A stretch of DNA of 64,000 nucleotides from DASWJZ01 sp963739005 (GTDB taxonomy: Bacteria; Pseudomonadota; Alphaproteobacteria; Rhizobiales; Afifellaceae), in assembly GCA_963739005.1 (NCBI GenBank), contig CAVTYQ010000003.1, forward strand, positions 186,001 through 250,000, read 5' to 3'. This document shows, in pieces, positions 50,970-59,688 of this stretch. Under the pieces are notes generated by a model. It saw only the letters and a list, made by a program, of their open reading frames with translations, did not search any database and was not told the DNA's origin. Each line of letters begins with the position of its first letter. The stretch's first letter is position 1. The translations under genes and the position numbers were made by a program.

Positions 50970-51590
50970 ATGGCTTCGAGAGCGGACCGGATCGTCGCGC
51001 GCACGCTCTATGCGGCTGTGGCGCTGTCGCTCGTGGTCGGCGCGGCGCTCGCCTTCTGGAAGGACGACGTCGACCGCTGGCTTGCCAACAACGTCACCGG
51101 AATCGGCGGGCCCTTCGAACTGGTCACGCAGGACGACAAGCCGTTCACACGCGACGACCTGCTCGGCCACCCGCATATCCTCTATTTCGGCTTCACGCTC
51201 TGCCCCGACCTCTGCCCGACGACGCTCTTCCTGCTCGCGAGCGTCGTCGACAAGCTCGGGGACGAGGCGGCGCCGCTCAAGGTCGCCTTCATCACCGTCG
51301 ATCCGGAGCACGACACGGTCGCGGTGATGAAGGACTATGTCTCCGCCTTCGACGCGAATTTCATCGGCCTGACCGGCACGCCGGAGGCGGTCGCCGGTGC
51401 GGCCAAGGCCTACCGCATCTACTACCGCAAGGTCGAACTCGACAACGGCGACTACACGATCGACCACACGGCGGCTGCCATGCTCTTCAACGCCGACGGC
51501 AGCTACGCCGACTCAATCGCCTACAACGAGAGCGAGGTGGACGCGCGGACGAAGATCGAGCGCCTGCTTCAGGCGAACGCCGGGAGCTGA
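50970..51590 (+). CDS. SCO family protein (Sco1/SenC)
   Basis: A 206-residue membrane-anchored Sco protein, a thioredoxin-fold copper chaperone for cytochrome oxidase CuA. A single helix (LYAAVALSLVVGAALAFW) precedes the domain with Cys78 and Cys82 in GFTLCPDLCP and the copper-ligand His in YTIDHTAAAM. ATG 50970 is preferred; a TTG at 50931 is possible. It is divergent from the DUF2946 gene and is a second Sco beside the fusion protein at 48859. Confidence 0.93.
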   Translation: MASRADRIVARTLYAAVALSLVVGAALAFWKDDVDRWLANNVTGIGGPFELVTQDDKPFTRDDLLGHPHILYFGFTLCPDLCPTTLFLLASVVDKLGDEAAPLKVAFITVDPEHDTVAVMKDYVSAFDANFIGLTGTPEAVAGAAKAYRIYYRKVELDNGDYTIDHTAAAMLFNADGSYADSIAYNESEVDARTKIERLLQANAGS

Positions 51591-51597
51591 TTCTTGA

Positions 51598-52242
51598 TTA
51601 GTGCCGCGCCAAGAGAAGCCGCGCCGCAAAGGCGCTGAACACGCCGGCGAAGAGCCAGTCGATCGCGCGCATGACGCGCGGCGTCCGCTTCAGGAGCGAG
51701 GCAAGCCGCGACGCGAAGATGATCATCGGAATGGTGAAGGGCAGCGCGACGAGGACGAGCACCACGCCGAGGAAGACGAGCTTCTGCGCCGCGTGCGGGT
51801 CGCTGGACGCTACGAACTGCGGCAGGAACGTCACCATGAACATGATGATCTTCGGATTCATGAGGTTCACGCCGAGGCCGGTCAGCCAGGTCCGGTAGAG
51901 CGGCTCGCGTGCGGCTTGCGCGCCGGTCGCGGCGATGTTCAGCGCTGAGCCGTGGCGGATCGTCTGAATCGCGAGCCACAGGAGATAGAGCGCGCCGGCG
52001 ACTTTCAGGATGGTGAAGGCGGTGACGCTCGCGGCCAAGAGCGCCGATAGGCCAAGCGCGACGAGCGTCGTATGGATCAGGATTCCGGTCGACGCGCCGA
52101 ACATCGCGGCCATGCCGGCGGCGGTCCCCTGCCGGACCGCCTTGCCGAGGAAAAGCGTCATGTCCGGGCCCGGCGTGAAGGTGATCACGAGGACCGCGGC
52201 GAGATAGGCGGCGAAGACGGGAAGCGTCGGGAGGAAGGTCAT
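51598..52242 (-). CDS. LysE-family translocator
   Basis: A 214-residue exporter of the LysE/RhtB family with six predicted helices. The opening FAAYLAAVLVITFTPGPDMTLFLGKAVRQGTAAGMAAMFGASTGIL carries the conserved TPGPD segment and the G-rich helix 2, and NPKIIMFMVTFLPQFV is the family's central NPK block. ATG 52242 begins just before helix 1. Probably exports an amino acid. Convergent with the Sco gene. Confidence 0.92.
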   Translation of the reverse strand: MTFLPTLPVFAAYLAAVLVITFTPGPDMTLFLGKAVRQGTAAGMAAMFGASTGILIHTTLVALGLSALLAASVTAFTILKVAGALYLLWLAIQTIRHGSALNIAATGAQAAREPLYRTWLTGLGVNLMNPKIIMFMVTFLPQFVASSDPHAAQKLVFLGVVLVLVALPFTIPMIIFASRLASLLKRTPRVMRAIDWLFAGVFSAFAARLLLARH

Positions 52243-52346
52243 GCGGCAACTCCGCGCGGACCATGCCGTTTCGCGCGGTTTTGCGCCACACAATTCTTGG
52301 CGTTCGGCGGGAGGCGACCTATCTCATCCTAGAGAGCACGAAAGAC

Positions 52347-52844
52347 ATGGCGGAAGGCGACATCACGATCCGGCCCGCGACGGCGGACGATCTGCCGGCC
52401 GTGCGCGCGCTCCTCGCCGAGACCTGGCACGACACCTACGACGCGCTGATGGGCGCGGACTGGGTCACGGAAGTCAGCGGGCGATGGCATTCGATCGAGA
52501 ACCTCCGCCGGCAGATAGAGACGCCCGATACATCCTTTCTCGTGGCCGTCGACCAGGGGAAGGTGATCGGCCACATCCTGGCCGACGCGCGCAAGCCCCC
52601 GGTTCTCGTCGTCGGGCGCCTCTATGTGCTTCCAGCACACCAGCGGGGCGGCATCGGCGCACGGCTCCTCGCCGCGGCCATCGCCGAGCATCCGGCGTGC
52701 GAGCGCCTGCGGCTCGAGGTCGAAGCCGGGAACGAAAAGGGCATCGCCTTCTACCGCCGCGCCGGCTGCGAAGAGGTCGGCCGCAGCGTCGTGGAGGGGA
52801 GTGAGCACCTCGTCATGGAGAAAGCGCTCAACGCCGGCGGCTGA
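52347..52844 (+). CDS. GNAT-family N-acetyltransferase
   Basis: A 165-residue GNAT domain protein. It has the IRPATADDLPAVRALLAETWHDTYDALMG opening, the LYVLPAHQRGGIGARLLAAAI acetyl-CoA loop and LRLEVEAGNEKGIAFYRRAGCEEVGR near the end. ATG 52347 suits the family; 28 codons upstream are not conserved. Divergent from lysE-like. Substrate unknown. Confidence 0.9.
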   Translation: MAEGDITIRPATADDLPAVRALLAETWHDTYDALMGADWVTEVSGRWHSIENLRRQIETPDTSFLVAVDQGKVIGHILADARKPPVLVVGRLYVLPAHQRGGIGARLLAAAIAEHPACERLRLEVEAGNEKGIAFYRRAGCEEVGRSVVEGSEHLVMEKALNAGG

Positions 52845-52867
52845 GGCCCGGACGCGCCGTTCTGCGT

Positions 52868-52970
52868 GCTTCGAGGCTCCATTCCGCCCTCATCCTGAGG
52901 TGCGAGCGAAGCGAGCCTCGAAGGGGCGGCCCCTCGACACGCTCGGGAGGAGCACCTCAGCATGAGGGAG
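52868..52970. repeat. Dispersed intergenic repeat, family B (copy 3)
   Basis: TGCTTCGAGGCTCCATTCCG, CCTCATCCTGAGGTGCGAGC, GAAGCGAGCCTCGAAGGGGC and AGCACCTCAGCATGAGGGAG: two opposed parts that can pair. It follows the acetyltransferase gene and precedes argG. Confidence 0.85.
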
Positions 52971-53007
52971 GCGGGTGGCTTCCGCGAGAGCCCGCGCGGC
53001 GCGCGGC

Positions 53008-53035
53008 TTGGCCGGCGGGCATCCGCATCCTATAA
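53008..53035 (+). promoter_or_regulatory. Candidate promoter of argG
   Basis: TTGGCC (53008-53013) and CTATAA (53030-53035) with a 16-base spacer, 39 bases before the argG start codon. Confidence 0.4.
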
Positions 53036-53074
53036 GCCGGCCGGCACTCTCCGACCAATCGGCCTGGGACACTT

Positions 53075-54298
53075 ATGGCGCGTGACATCAAGAAGGTCGT
53101 GCTCGCCTATTCGGGCGGGCTCGATACCTCGATCATCCTGAAATGGCTGCAGACGACCTACGGCTGCGAGGTGGTGACCTTCACCGCCGATCTCGGCCAG
53201 GGCGAGGAATTGGAGCCGGCGCGCAAGAAGGCCGAGATGCTCGGCATCAAGGAGATCCACATCGAGGACCTGCGCGAGGAATTCGTCCGCGATTTCGTCT
53301 TCCCGATGTTTCGCATGAACGCGCTCTATGAGGGCGTCTATCTGCTCGGCACTTCGATCGCCCGGCCGCTGATCGCCAAGCGGCTGGTCGAGATCGCGCA
53401 TCAGAGCGGCGCCGACGCGATCGCCCACGGCGCAACCGGCAAGGGCAACGACCAGGTGAGATTCGAGCTCACCGCCTACGCGCTCGATCCCAACATCAAG
53501 GTGATCGCTCCGTGGCGGGAATGGGAATTCAGGTCGCGCTCCGACCTGATCGACTTCGCCGAGAAGAATCAGATCCTCGTCACCAAGGACAAGCGCGGCG
53601 AGGCGCCGTTCTCCGTCGATGCGAACCTGCTGCACTCGTCCTCCGAGGGGAAGGTGCTGGAGGACCCGGCGAAGGAGCCGCCGCCTTACGTCTTTATGCG
53701 CACCGTCTCCCCCGAGGAGGCGCCCGACAAGGCTACGACAATCGAGATCGGCTTCAAAAAGGGCGACGCCGTTTCAATCGACGGTAAGGCGCTATCACCG
53801 GCGACGCTTCTGACGAAGCTCAACGCGCTCGGCGGCGCGAACGGCATCGGCCGCGTCGATCTCGTCGAAAACCGCTTCGTCGGCATGAAGAGCCGCGGCA
53901 TCTACGAGACGCCGGGCGGCACGATTCTCTACAAGGCGCACCGCGCCATCGAATCGATCACGCTCGACCGCGGCGCGGCGCATTTGAAGGACGAGCTGAT
54001 GCCGCGCTACGCGGAGCTCGTCTATAACGGCTTCTGGTTCGCGCCGGAGCGCGAGATGATCCAGGCCATGGCCGACAGGAGCCAGGCGAAGGTCGACGGC
54101 ACGGTCCGGCTGAAGCTCTACAAGGGCAACGTCATCGTCATCGGCCGCGCCAGCGAGAACTCGCTCTACTCCGATGCGCTCGTCACCTTCGAGGACGACC
54201 GCGGCGCCTACGACCAGAAGGACGCTGCCGGGTTCATACGGCTGAACGCGCTACGCCTCCGCACGCTGGCGATGCGGGACAAGCAGGGAAAGACGTAG
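53075..54298 (+). CDS. argG: Argininosuccinate synthase
   Basis: ArgG condenses citrulline and aspartate with ATP in arginine synthesis. The 407-residue product has the PP-loop AYSGGLDTSIILKWL (residues 9-23), TFTADLGQGEELEPARKKA, the YLLGTSIARPLIAKRLVEIA helix, GATGKGNDQVRFE and the C-terminal ENRFVGMKSRGIYETPGGTIL. Normal length and no missing motif. recQ starts one base after its stop. Confidence 0.97.
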   Translation: MARDIKKVVLAYSGGLDTSIILKWLQTTYGCEVVTFTADLGQGEELEPARKKAEMLGIKEIHIEDLREEFVRDFVFPMFRMNALYEGVYLLGTSIARPLIAKRLVEIAHQSGADAIAHGATGKGNDQVRFELTAYALDPNIKVIAPWREWEFRSRSDLIDFAEKNQILVTKDKRGEAPFSVDANLLHSSSEGKVLEDPAKEPPPYVFMRTVSPEEAPDKATTIEIGFKKGDAVSIDGKALSPATLLTKLNALGGANGIGRVDLVENRFVGMKSRGIYETPGGTILYKAHRAIESITLDRGAAHLKDELMPRYAELVYNGFWFAPEREMIQAMADRSQAKVDGTVRLKLYKGNVIVIGRASENSLYSDALVTFEDDRGAYDQKDAAGFIRLNALRLRTLAMRDKQGKT

Positions 54299-54299
54299 G

Positions 54300-56099
54300 T
54301 TGGACGCGGACGTCCTCGGCACCGCGCTGCGAGAGACCTTCGGCTTTTCCGCGCTGCGGCCGGGTCAGGACGAGGTCGTAGCGGCGGTGATGGCGGGCGC
54401 CGATGTGCTCGCTGTCATGCCGACCGGCGCGGGGAAGTCGCTCTGCTATCAGCTCCCGGCGGTGGTGGAGGGCGGACTGACACTGGTCGTGTCGCCGCTG
54501 ATCGCACTGATGCGCGACCAGGTGGCGGCGATGCGGGCGCTCGGCGTGGCGGCGGCGTCGCTCTCGTCGGCCAACGCGCACGAGGACAACATGGCGGCGC
54601 TCGACCAGGCCGCGGCGGGCGGGCTCCGCCTCCTCTATGCGGCGCCGGAGCGGCTCGCCTCGCCCGGCCTGCAGGCGCGGCTAACGAAGATCGGGCTGAC
54701 GCGGCTCGCCATCGACGAGGCGCATTGCGTCTCGCAATGGGGGCATGATTTCCGCCCCGACTACCTGCAGCTCGGCGCGCTCCGCAGGGAGCTCGGCAGC
54801 CCGCCCCTCCTCGCACTGACGGCGACAGCCGACGCGATGACACGGATCGACATCGTGCGGCGGCTCTTCGACGCGGAGCCAAAAATCTTCGTGCACGGCT
54901 TCGACCGGCCGAACATCGGCCTCGCCTTCCAGCCGAAGCGGAGCGCGCCGCGCCAGATCGCCGATTTCGTGGCGGCGCATCGTGGGCAGTCGGGCATCGT
55001 CTATTGCAGCTCGCGCAAGCGCACCGAGCGCCTCGCCGATGGGCTGTGTGCGGCCGGGCATGACGCCGTCGTCTACCATGCCGGGCTCGAGACCGCCGTC
55101 CGCACGGCGGCGCAGGACCGCTTTCAGCGCGACGATGGGGTGGTGGCGGTGGCGACGGTCGCCTTCGGCATGGGGATCGACAAGCCGGACGTGCGCTTCG
55201 TGGCGCATGCCGACCTGCCGAAGACGATCGAGTCCTACTACCAGGAGATCGGCCGCGCCGGGCGCGACGGCCTCCCCGCCGACACGCTGACGCTCTTTGG
55301 CATGGACGACATCCGCCTCCGCCGCCAGCAGATCGAGGAGAGCACGGCCGGCGAGGAGCAGAAGCGGATCGAGCGGCAGCGGCTGAACGCGCTCGTCGCG
55401 CTCTGCGAGGCGCCGGTCTGCCGGCGGCAGACGCTGCTTTCCTATTTCGGCGAGACGAGCGCGCCCTGCGGCAATTGCGATCTCTGCCTCCTCGGCGTCG
55501 CCACAGAAGACGCCACGGTGGCGGCGCGAAAGGCGCTCTCGGCGATCGCCCGCACCGGCGAGCGGTTCGGCACCGGGCATCTCGTCGCCATCCTCACCGG
55601 CGACGCCAACGAGGCGGTGCTGCGCTGGGGGCACGACAAGCTCCCCACTTTCGGCGCCGGCGCCGACATGACCAAGCGCGCGTGGAACGCCCTCTTCCGC
55701 CAGCTCTACGCCGCCGGCCACATCGAGCCCGACAACGCGCATTTCGGCACCTGGCTGATAACGGAGAGCGGGCGCGACGTGCTCTTCGGCCGCGCCGGCT
55801 TCGCACGCCGGCCCGATGCGGCGATGGCGCCGACGCGGAAGGAGCGGCGCGCAGCGGCGGCCGTCTCCGGCGACGTCGACCCGCATCTCCTCGCCACATT
55901 GAAGAGCCTCCGCCGCCGGCTCGCGCAGGCCGCGGGCGTTCCCGCCTACGTGGTCTTTCCAGACCGGACGCTGATCGCCATGGCCGAGGCGCGACCGACC
56001 ACGCTCGGTGCACTCGGCGAGTTGCACGGTGTCGGCGCCAAGAAGCTCGCCACCTACGGCAAGGCGTTCCTCGACGTGCTCGCCGAGCGCAGCGCGTAG
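54300..56099 (+). CDS. recQ: ATP-dependent DNA helicase RecQ
   Basis: RecQ unwinds recombination and replication intermediates. The 599-residue product starts at TTG 54300 and has Walker A (PTGAGKSLCYQLP, 41-53), DEAH (139-142, followed by the aromatic-rich loop CVSQWGHDFRPDY), the second helicase domain (FGMGIDKPDVRFVAH, QEIGRAGRDG), the zinc-binding Cys cluster (CEAPVCRR ... CGNCDLC), a winged-helix part, and an HRDC domain at the end (about 525-595). It follows argG by one base. Confidence 0.95.
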   Translation: MDADVLGTALRETFGFSALRPGQDEVVAAVMAGADVLAVMPTGAGKSLCYQLPAVVEGGLTLVVSPLIALMRDQVAAMRALGVAAASLSSANAHEDNMAALDQAAAGGLRLLYAAPERLASPGLQARLTKIGLTRLAIDEAHCVSQWGHDFRPDYLQLGALRRELGSPPLLALTATADAMTRIDIVRRLFDAEPKIFVHGFDRPNIGLAFQPKRSAPRQIADFVAAHRGQSGIVYCSSRKRTERLADGLCAAGHDAVVYHAGLETAVRTAAQDRFQRDDGVVAVATVAFGMGIDKPDVRFVAHADLPKTIESYYQEIGRAGRDGLPADTLTLFGMDDIRLRRQQIEESTAGEEQKRIERQRLNALVALCEAPVCRRQTLLSYFGETSAPCGNCDLCLLGVATEDATVAARKALSAIARTGERFGTGHLVAILTGDANEAVLRWGHDKLPTFGAGADMTKRAWNALFRQLYAAGHIEPDNAHFGTWLITESGRDVLFGRAGFARRPDAAMAPTRKERRAAAAVSGDVDPHLLATLKSLRRRLAQAAGVPAYVVFPDRTLIAMAEARPTTLGALGELHGVGAKKLATYGKAFLDVLAERSA

Positions 56100-56112
56100 C
56101 TCCAGGTCCTAC

Positions 56113-57354
56113 GTGACCGCTCTTTCCGTCGTCGTCTTCGTCCTCGTCTATCTCGGCATGGCGCTCGGCCGCGTGCCGGGGCTGGCGCTCGACCGAACCG
56201 GCGTCGCGCTTCTCGGGCTGATCGTGCTTCTCGCGAGCGGCGACCTGCCGCTCGACGAGGCCGGGCGTGCGATCGACATGCCCACGATCGCGCTTCTCTT
56301 CGCGCTGATGATCCTCTCGGCGCAGTTCGAGAGCTCCGGCTTCTACGGCTGGGTCGCCGAGCGGGCGACGCACGCGGCGAAGAACCCGAAGGCAGTGCTC
56401 GCGGTGCTCGTCGCCGTCACCGGATTCCTCTCCGCGCTCCTCACCAACGACGTGATCGCCGTCGCGCTGACGCCGCTCGTCGCCGCCGGGCTGATGGCAC
56501 AGGGGCTGGAGGCGCGCCCCTACCTTGTGGCTCTCGCCGGCGCGGCGAACGCCGGCTCCGCCGCGACGCTGATCGGCAATCCGCAGAACATCCTGATCGG
56601 CCAGGCGGGGCACATCGCGTTCTGGCCTTATGTCGGCTTTGCGCTGCCGCCGACGATCGTGGCACTCGCGGCCGTTTACTTCGCCGTCGTCTTCACCTGG
56701 CGGGAAAGCTTTGCCGGCGGGCAGACGGTGGCGGCCGCGCCGGCCGAGGCGACCGCCCCGACACGCCTGAACCGTTTCCAGCTCGCCAAAGCCGTCGTCG
56801 CGGTGGTCGCGCTCGTCGCGCTCTTCCTGAGCCCGCTGCCGCGCGAACTCTCCGCGCTCGCCGTCGCCGGCGCGCTGCTTCTTTCGCGGCGCATCTCGTC
56901 GCGCGCCATGATCGGCGCGGTCGACTGGCATCTGCTTCTTCTCTTCGTCTGCCTTTTCGGCGTGACCGCGGCCTTCGCCAAGACCGGCCTCGCGGCGGAC
57001 GGACTTCAATGGCTCGCCGAAAACGGCCTTCTCCCCGACCGGCTCGCGGTGATGAGCCCGCTCGCGCTCGCCGCATCGAACACAATCGGCAATGTCCCCG
57101 CCGTGATCCTGATCCTCAGGCTTCTTCCAGATCTCCCGGACGGCGCGCTCGCCGGCCTGGCGCTGCTCTCCACCTTCGCCGGCAACCTGCTTCTGACCGG
57201 CTCGCTCTGCAACATCATCGTAGCGGAGCGCGCCGCGGCAGCGGGGGCGCGACTGAGCTTCGCGGATTTCGCGCGGAGCGGCATCCCGATGACGCTTGTG
57301 AGCATCGCCGTGACCGTGGCGTGGCTCTGGTTCACGGGGCTGATGCGGCTCTGA
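56113..57354 (+). CDS. SLC13/ArsB-NhaD-type ion transporter
   Basis: A 413-residue membrane protein of the ion transporter superfamily, with about eleven helices. Landmarks are the LALDRTGVALLGLIVLLASG opening, FLSALLTNDVIAVALTPLVAA (half-site motif), GAANAGSAATLIGNPQNILIG (the G-N-P-x-N signature) and in the second half LAASNTIGNVPAVILIL, with STFAGNLLLTGSLCNIIV. This pattern fits YbiR/ArsB-like carriers for anions. GTG 56113 is the likely start, since the region before it is the end of recQ. Ion specificity is not evident. Confidence 0.9.
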   Translation: MTALSVVVFVLVYLGMALGRVPGLALDRTGVALLGLIVLLASGDLPLDEAGRAIDMPTIALLFALMILSAQFESSGFYGWVAERATHAAKNPKAVLAVLVAVTGFLSALLTNDVIAVALTPLVAAGLMAQGLEARPYLVALAGAANAGSAATLIGNPQNILIGQAGHIAFWPYVGFALPPTIVALAAVYFAVVFTWRESFAGGQTVAAAPAEATAPTRLNRFQLAKAVVAVVALVALFLSPLPRELSALAVAGALLLSRRISSRAMIGAVDWHLLLLFVCLFGVTAAFAKTGLAADGLQWLAENGLLPDRLAVMSPLALAASNTIGNVPAVILILRLLPDLPDGALAGLALLSTFAGNLLLTGSLCNIIVAERAAAAGARLSFADFARSGIPMTLVSIAVTVAWLWFTGLMRL

Positions 57355-57941
57355 CGTGAAAACAGTTGCCGCTCCATCTCAACGTCGTCATCGCCGGACT
57401 TGATGCGGCAATCCACTTCGTGGCGGTCGCGGGTGTCGGGAGCGTTACGGAATGGATGCCCGGATCAAGTCCGGGCGCGACGACATAGAAGTACGCGCCT
57501 CCATCCCGCGGCCTTTCGGGCCCGGGTGGAAAAGAGGGGTGCGGGGCGCCTTCGGGGCACCTGGTGCTGCGGTCCCGAAGGACCGCAAAGAAGATGTGTG
57601 CCGGCGCCCGCTTGGCGCCCCGCGCGGAGGAGAGGCTTGCTCTGTGCGACCCCGGGACATCTACCTTTCTTCCCAATCAGCCGTCCCCTTTCAGGGATTG
57701 CTTCACGCCAGGTGTTTTTGCTCGGCCGCACAGCTTGGACCCTGCGACGGTGCATCGGGGCGTCACGCCCTTCACCGCTACAGCTCCGCATCCCCACCCC
57801 GTCAGGTCGACGCCGGCCGACGCCCTCAGCGGGCAGGGATGGCGCGGAGCATAAGCGCGGATTTCCGCGCGGGCATAAATCGGGCGTTATCCCGACAGCG
57901 CCGTGGCAGAATGTCAGTCAGAGGAATGAGCGCGTGGGAAA
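57355..57941. other. 587-base noncoding stretch with repeat and hairpins
   Basis: Starts with a family A repeat pair (57384-57484). The rest, to about 57855, is not convincingly coding and contains GCGGTCC-CGAA-GGACCGC (57569-57586, perfect stem), a GGCGCC-rich inverted repeat near 57605-57625, and GGGCGT/ACGCCC near 57758-57769. Overlapping open frames on both strands look like shadows. It could be a structured RNA or a dispersed element. Confidence 0.5.
57384..57484. repeat. Palindromic repeat, family A (diverged pair)
   Basis: First unit CGTCGTCATCGCCGGACTTG with GATGCGGCAATCCACTTCG; second unit GGAATGGATGCCCGGATCAA with GTCCGGGCGCGACGAC. The first unit is diverged. Lies after the ArsB-type transporter gene. 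Confidence 0.85.
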
Positions 57942-58577
57942 ATGAAGCGGCGGCAGAAACCGGGAAGCGTGAGAGCCCTTGAAGAGCTGGGCCGCGTGCC
58001 GCTCAGCGAGAATTTCTTCATGCGCGATTTCCTTCATTCGGAGATCGCGAATTTCTTCGGCATTCCGAATTTTCCCGACGATCCGGATCTTGCGATCGAA
58101 GCCGGCGCGGCGCTCTGCGCAAATCTGCTCGAGCCACTGCGCGAAAAATTCGGGCGCATCTCGATCCGCTCCGCCTACCGAACGCCGGAAGTGAACCGCT
58201 ACGGCAACGAGCGCGGCTTCAATTGCGCGCAGAACGAAAGGAGCCTCGCCAGCCACATCTGGGATCGCCGCGACGCGAACGGCGAGATCGGCGCGATGGC
58301 GACGATCGTCGTGCACGCGCTGATCCCCTACTACCAGCGGACCGGCCGCTGGGAGGCGATGGCGTGGTGGGTGCACGACCACCTGCCCTATTCGGAGATG
58401 GAGTTCTTTCCGAAATACGCGGCTTTCAATCTCGGCTGGCGCGAGCGCCCGCGCCGCGCGATCCGAAGCTACATCCCGCCCCGCCTCGGCTGGCTGACGA
58501 AGCCCAAAATGGCGAACCAGGACCTCGGACGACACGATAGCGACTACGCCGATTTCCTCGGCACATTGACACGATGA
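57942..58577 (+). CDS. Peptidase M15-like domain protein
   Basis: A 211-residue protein without a clear signal peptide. The C-terminal domain resembles M15/VanY-like folds: SIRSAYRTPEVNRYGNERGFNCAQNERSLASHIWDRRD, with the S-x-YRTPEVN segment and an SHxxD-like zinc site, then GRWEAMAWWVHDHLPYSEMEFFPKYAAFNLGW with a WWxHDH segment. It may be a D-Ala-D-Ala-type carboxypeptidase homologue, but the zinc site is not canonical. Conserved in related bacteria as a protein of unknown function. Confidence 0.75.
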   Translation: MKRRQKPGSVRALEELGRVPLSENFFMRDFLHSEIANFFGIPNFPDDPDLAIEAGAALCANLLEPLREKFGRISIRSAYRTPEVNRYGNERGFNCAQNERSLASHIWDRRDANGEIGAMATIVVHALIPYYQRTGRWEAMAWWVHDHLPYSEMEFFPKYAAFNLGWRERPRRAIRSYIPPRLGWLTKPKMANQDLGRHDSDYADFLGTLTR

Positions 58578-58619
58578 GTGATGCCGGTCGCGCCGAAGGC
58601 GGCCGCGAGCGTGTCCGGG

Positions 58620-59597
58620 TCAGTGGATCAGCACCGGCTCCAGGTCGAAGAAGGCGAGCGGCACCTCCTCGCAAGTCGTCACCAGCACCTTCATGTCGCG
58701 GTCGATATCGATGCCTTTCGGGCCGCCTTCCTGCGGATTGGCCCGGCCGCGCAAATAGGCCTCGTCGCTCATGACCCGCATCGATGTCGCGGGGTCGCGC
58801 GAGCCGCGCCAATCGCCGTCGGCGCTTGAATAGACGCGTACGAAGGGCTCACCCGCATCGGCGACGACGATGAACCGGCCATCGGCGGCGAACCGCACCC
58901 CGTGCGGATAGCTCACCCCGCGAAGAGTACCGACCGGCGGTGACCGCCGGTTCAACAGCCATGTGTTGCGAAAGATCAGAACGCTGCTCGTATCGTGATT
59001 GCTGACGGCGATCCAGCGCTCGCAGGGGCTGACGGCCATGGCGTCGGGGACGCGGAGCCCGCTTTCCAGCAGCACCCTGTTCCGGGCGACGCGCAGCCGC
59101 GCCCGTCCATCGAGAGCATGCCGGGTCACCCGGTTTGCGTAGCTGTTGCAGACGAGAATGTCGTAGCGGTCGCGGCCGCGGGCGATGACGGCCACCGCGC
59201 CCGGCGACCTTATCTTGCGAAATGCCGCCGCCTCGTCGACCGGCTGCACAGGGACCGTCACGTTGCGCTCTTCCGAGCCGCGCGGCGGAATCTTGATGAC
59301 CGGCACTGTTCCCTTGCGATCGGCGACAATCAGGGTCTCGGAATCGAGGAACGCAAGGCCGTGCGGATGCCGCAGACCGGGCGACGCGATCGCGACGACG
59401 CCGCTCAGCGCAATTGTCTTCCTCCTCGTCGAGGAATCCATCTCGACATCGATGAAAACGCAGGTCCCGGCGTTGAAACTCGCAAACGCCAGCCGCCGAT
59501 TGTCCGGCGAGAACATCACGTCTTCCGTGCGGCCCAGAGAGGCGATGGCGCTCCACGCGTTGTCGGATGCCGTGAACGCAATCTGATTTTCCAACAC
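58620..59597 (-). CDS. Hypothetical beta-propeller (lactonase/YncE-like) protein
   Basis: A 325-residue protein with repeated beta-strand blades: FSPDNRRLAFASFNAGTCVFIDVE, HPHGLAFLDSETLIVADRKGTVPVIK, VPDAMAVSPCERWIAVSNHDTSSVLIF, YPHGVRFAADGRFIVVADAGEPFVRVY. This is the pattern of seven-bladed lactonase or YVTN-type propellers. No signal peptide is visible; it starts at GTG 59597. Activity is unknown. It converges on the M15-like gene. Confidence 0.78.
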   Translation of the reverse strand: MLENQIAFTASDNAWSAIASLGRTEDVMFSPDNRRLAFASFNAGTCVFIDVEMDSSTRRKTIALSGVVAIASPGLRHPHGLAFLDSETLIVADRKGTVPVIKIPPRGSEERNVTVPVQPVDEAAAFRKIRSPGAVAVIARGRDRYDILVCNSYANRVTRHALDGRARLRVARNRVLLESGLRVPDAMAVSPCERWIAVSNHDTSSVLIFRNTWLLNRRSPPVGTLRGVSYPHGVRFAADGRFIVVADAGEPFVRVYSSADGDWRGSRDPATSMRVMSDEAYLRGRANPQEGGPKGIDIDRDMKVLVTTCEEVPLAFFDLEPVLIH

Positions 59598-59688
59598 GAG
59601 GCCCCGATCCAGCTAAGGCTTCAATATTGGCAGCTATCGCGCCGACGAGCCAGACCGCAACGGCTCGGGCCGTCCGCGCCGACGAACT

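Noticed and set aside
57465..57797. Open frame of 110 codons on the minus strand
   Set aside because: It runs through a palindromic repeat and several hairpins, has an implausible Arg/Pro/Gly-rich composition and no ribosome site. Treated as noncoding.
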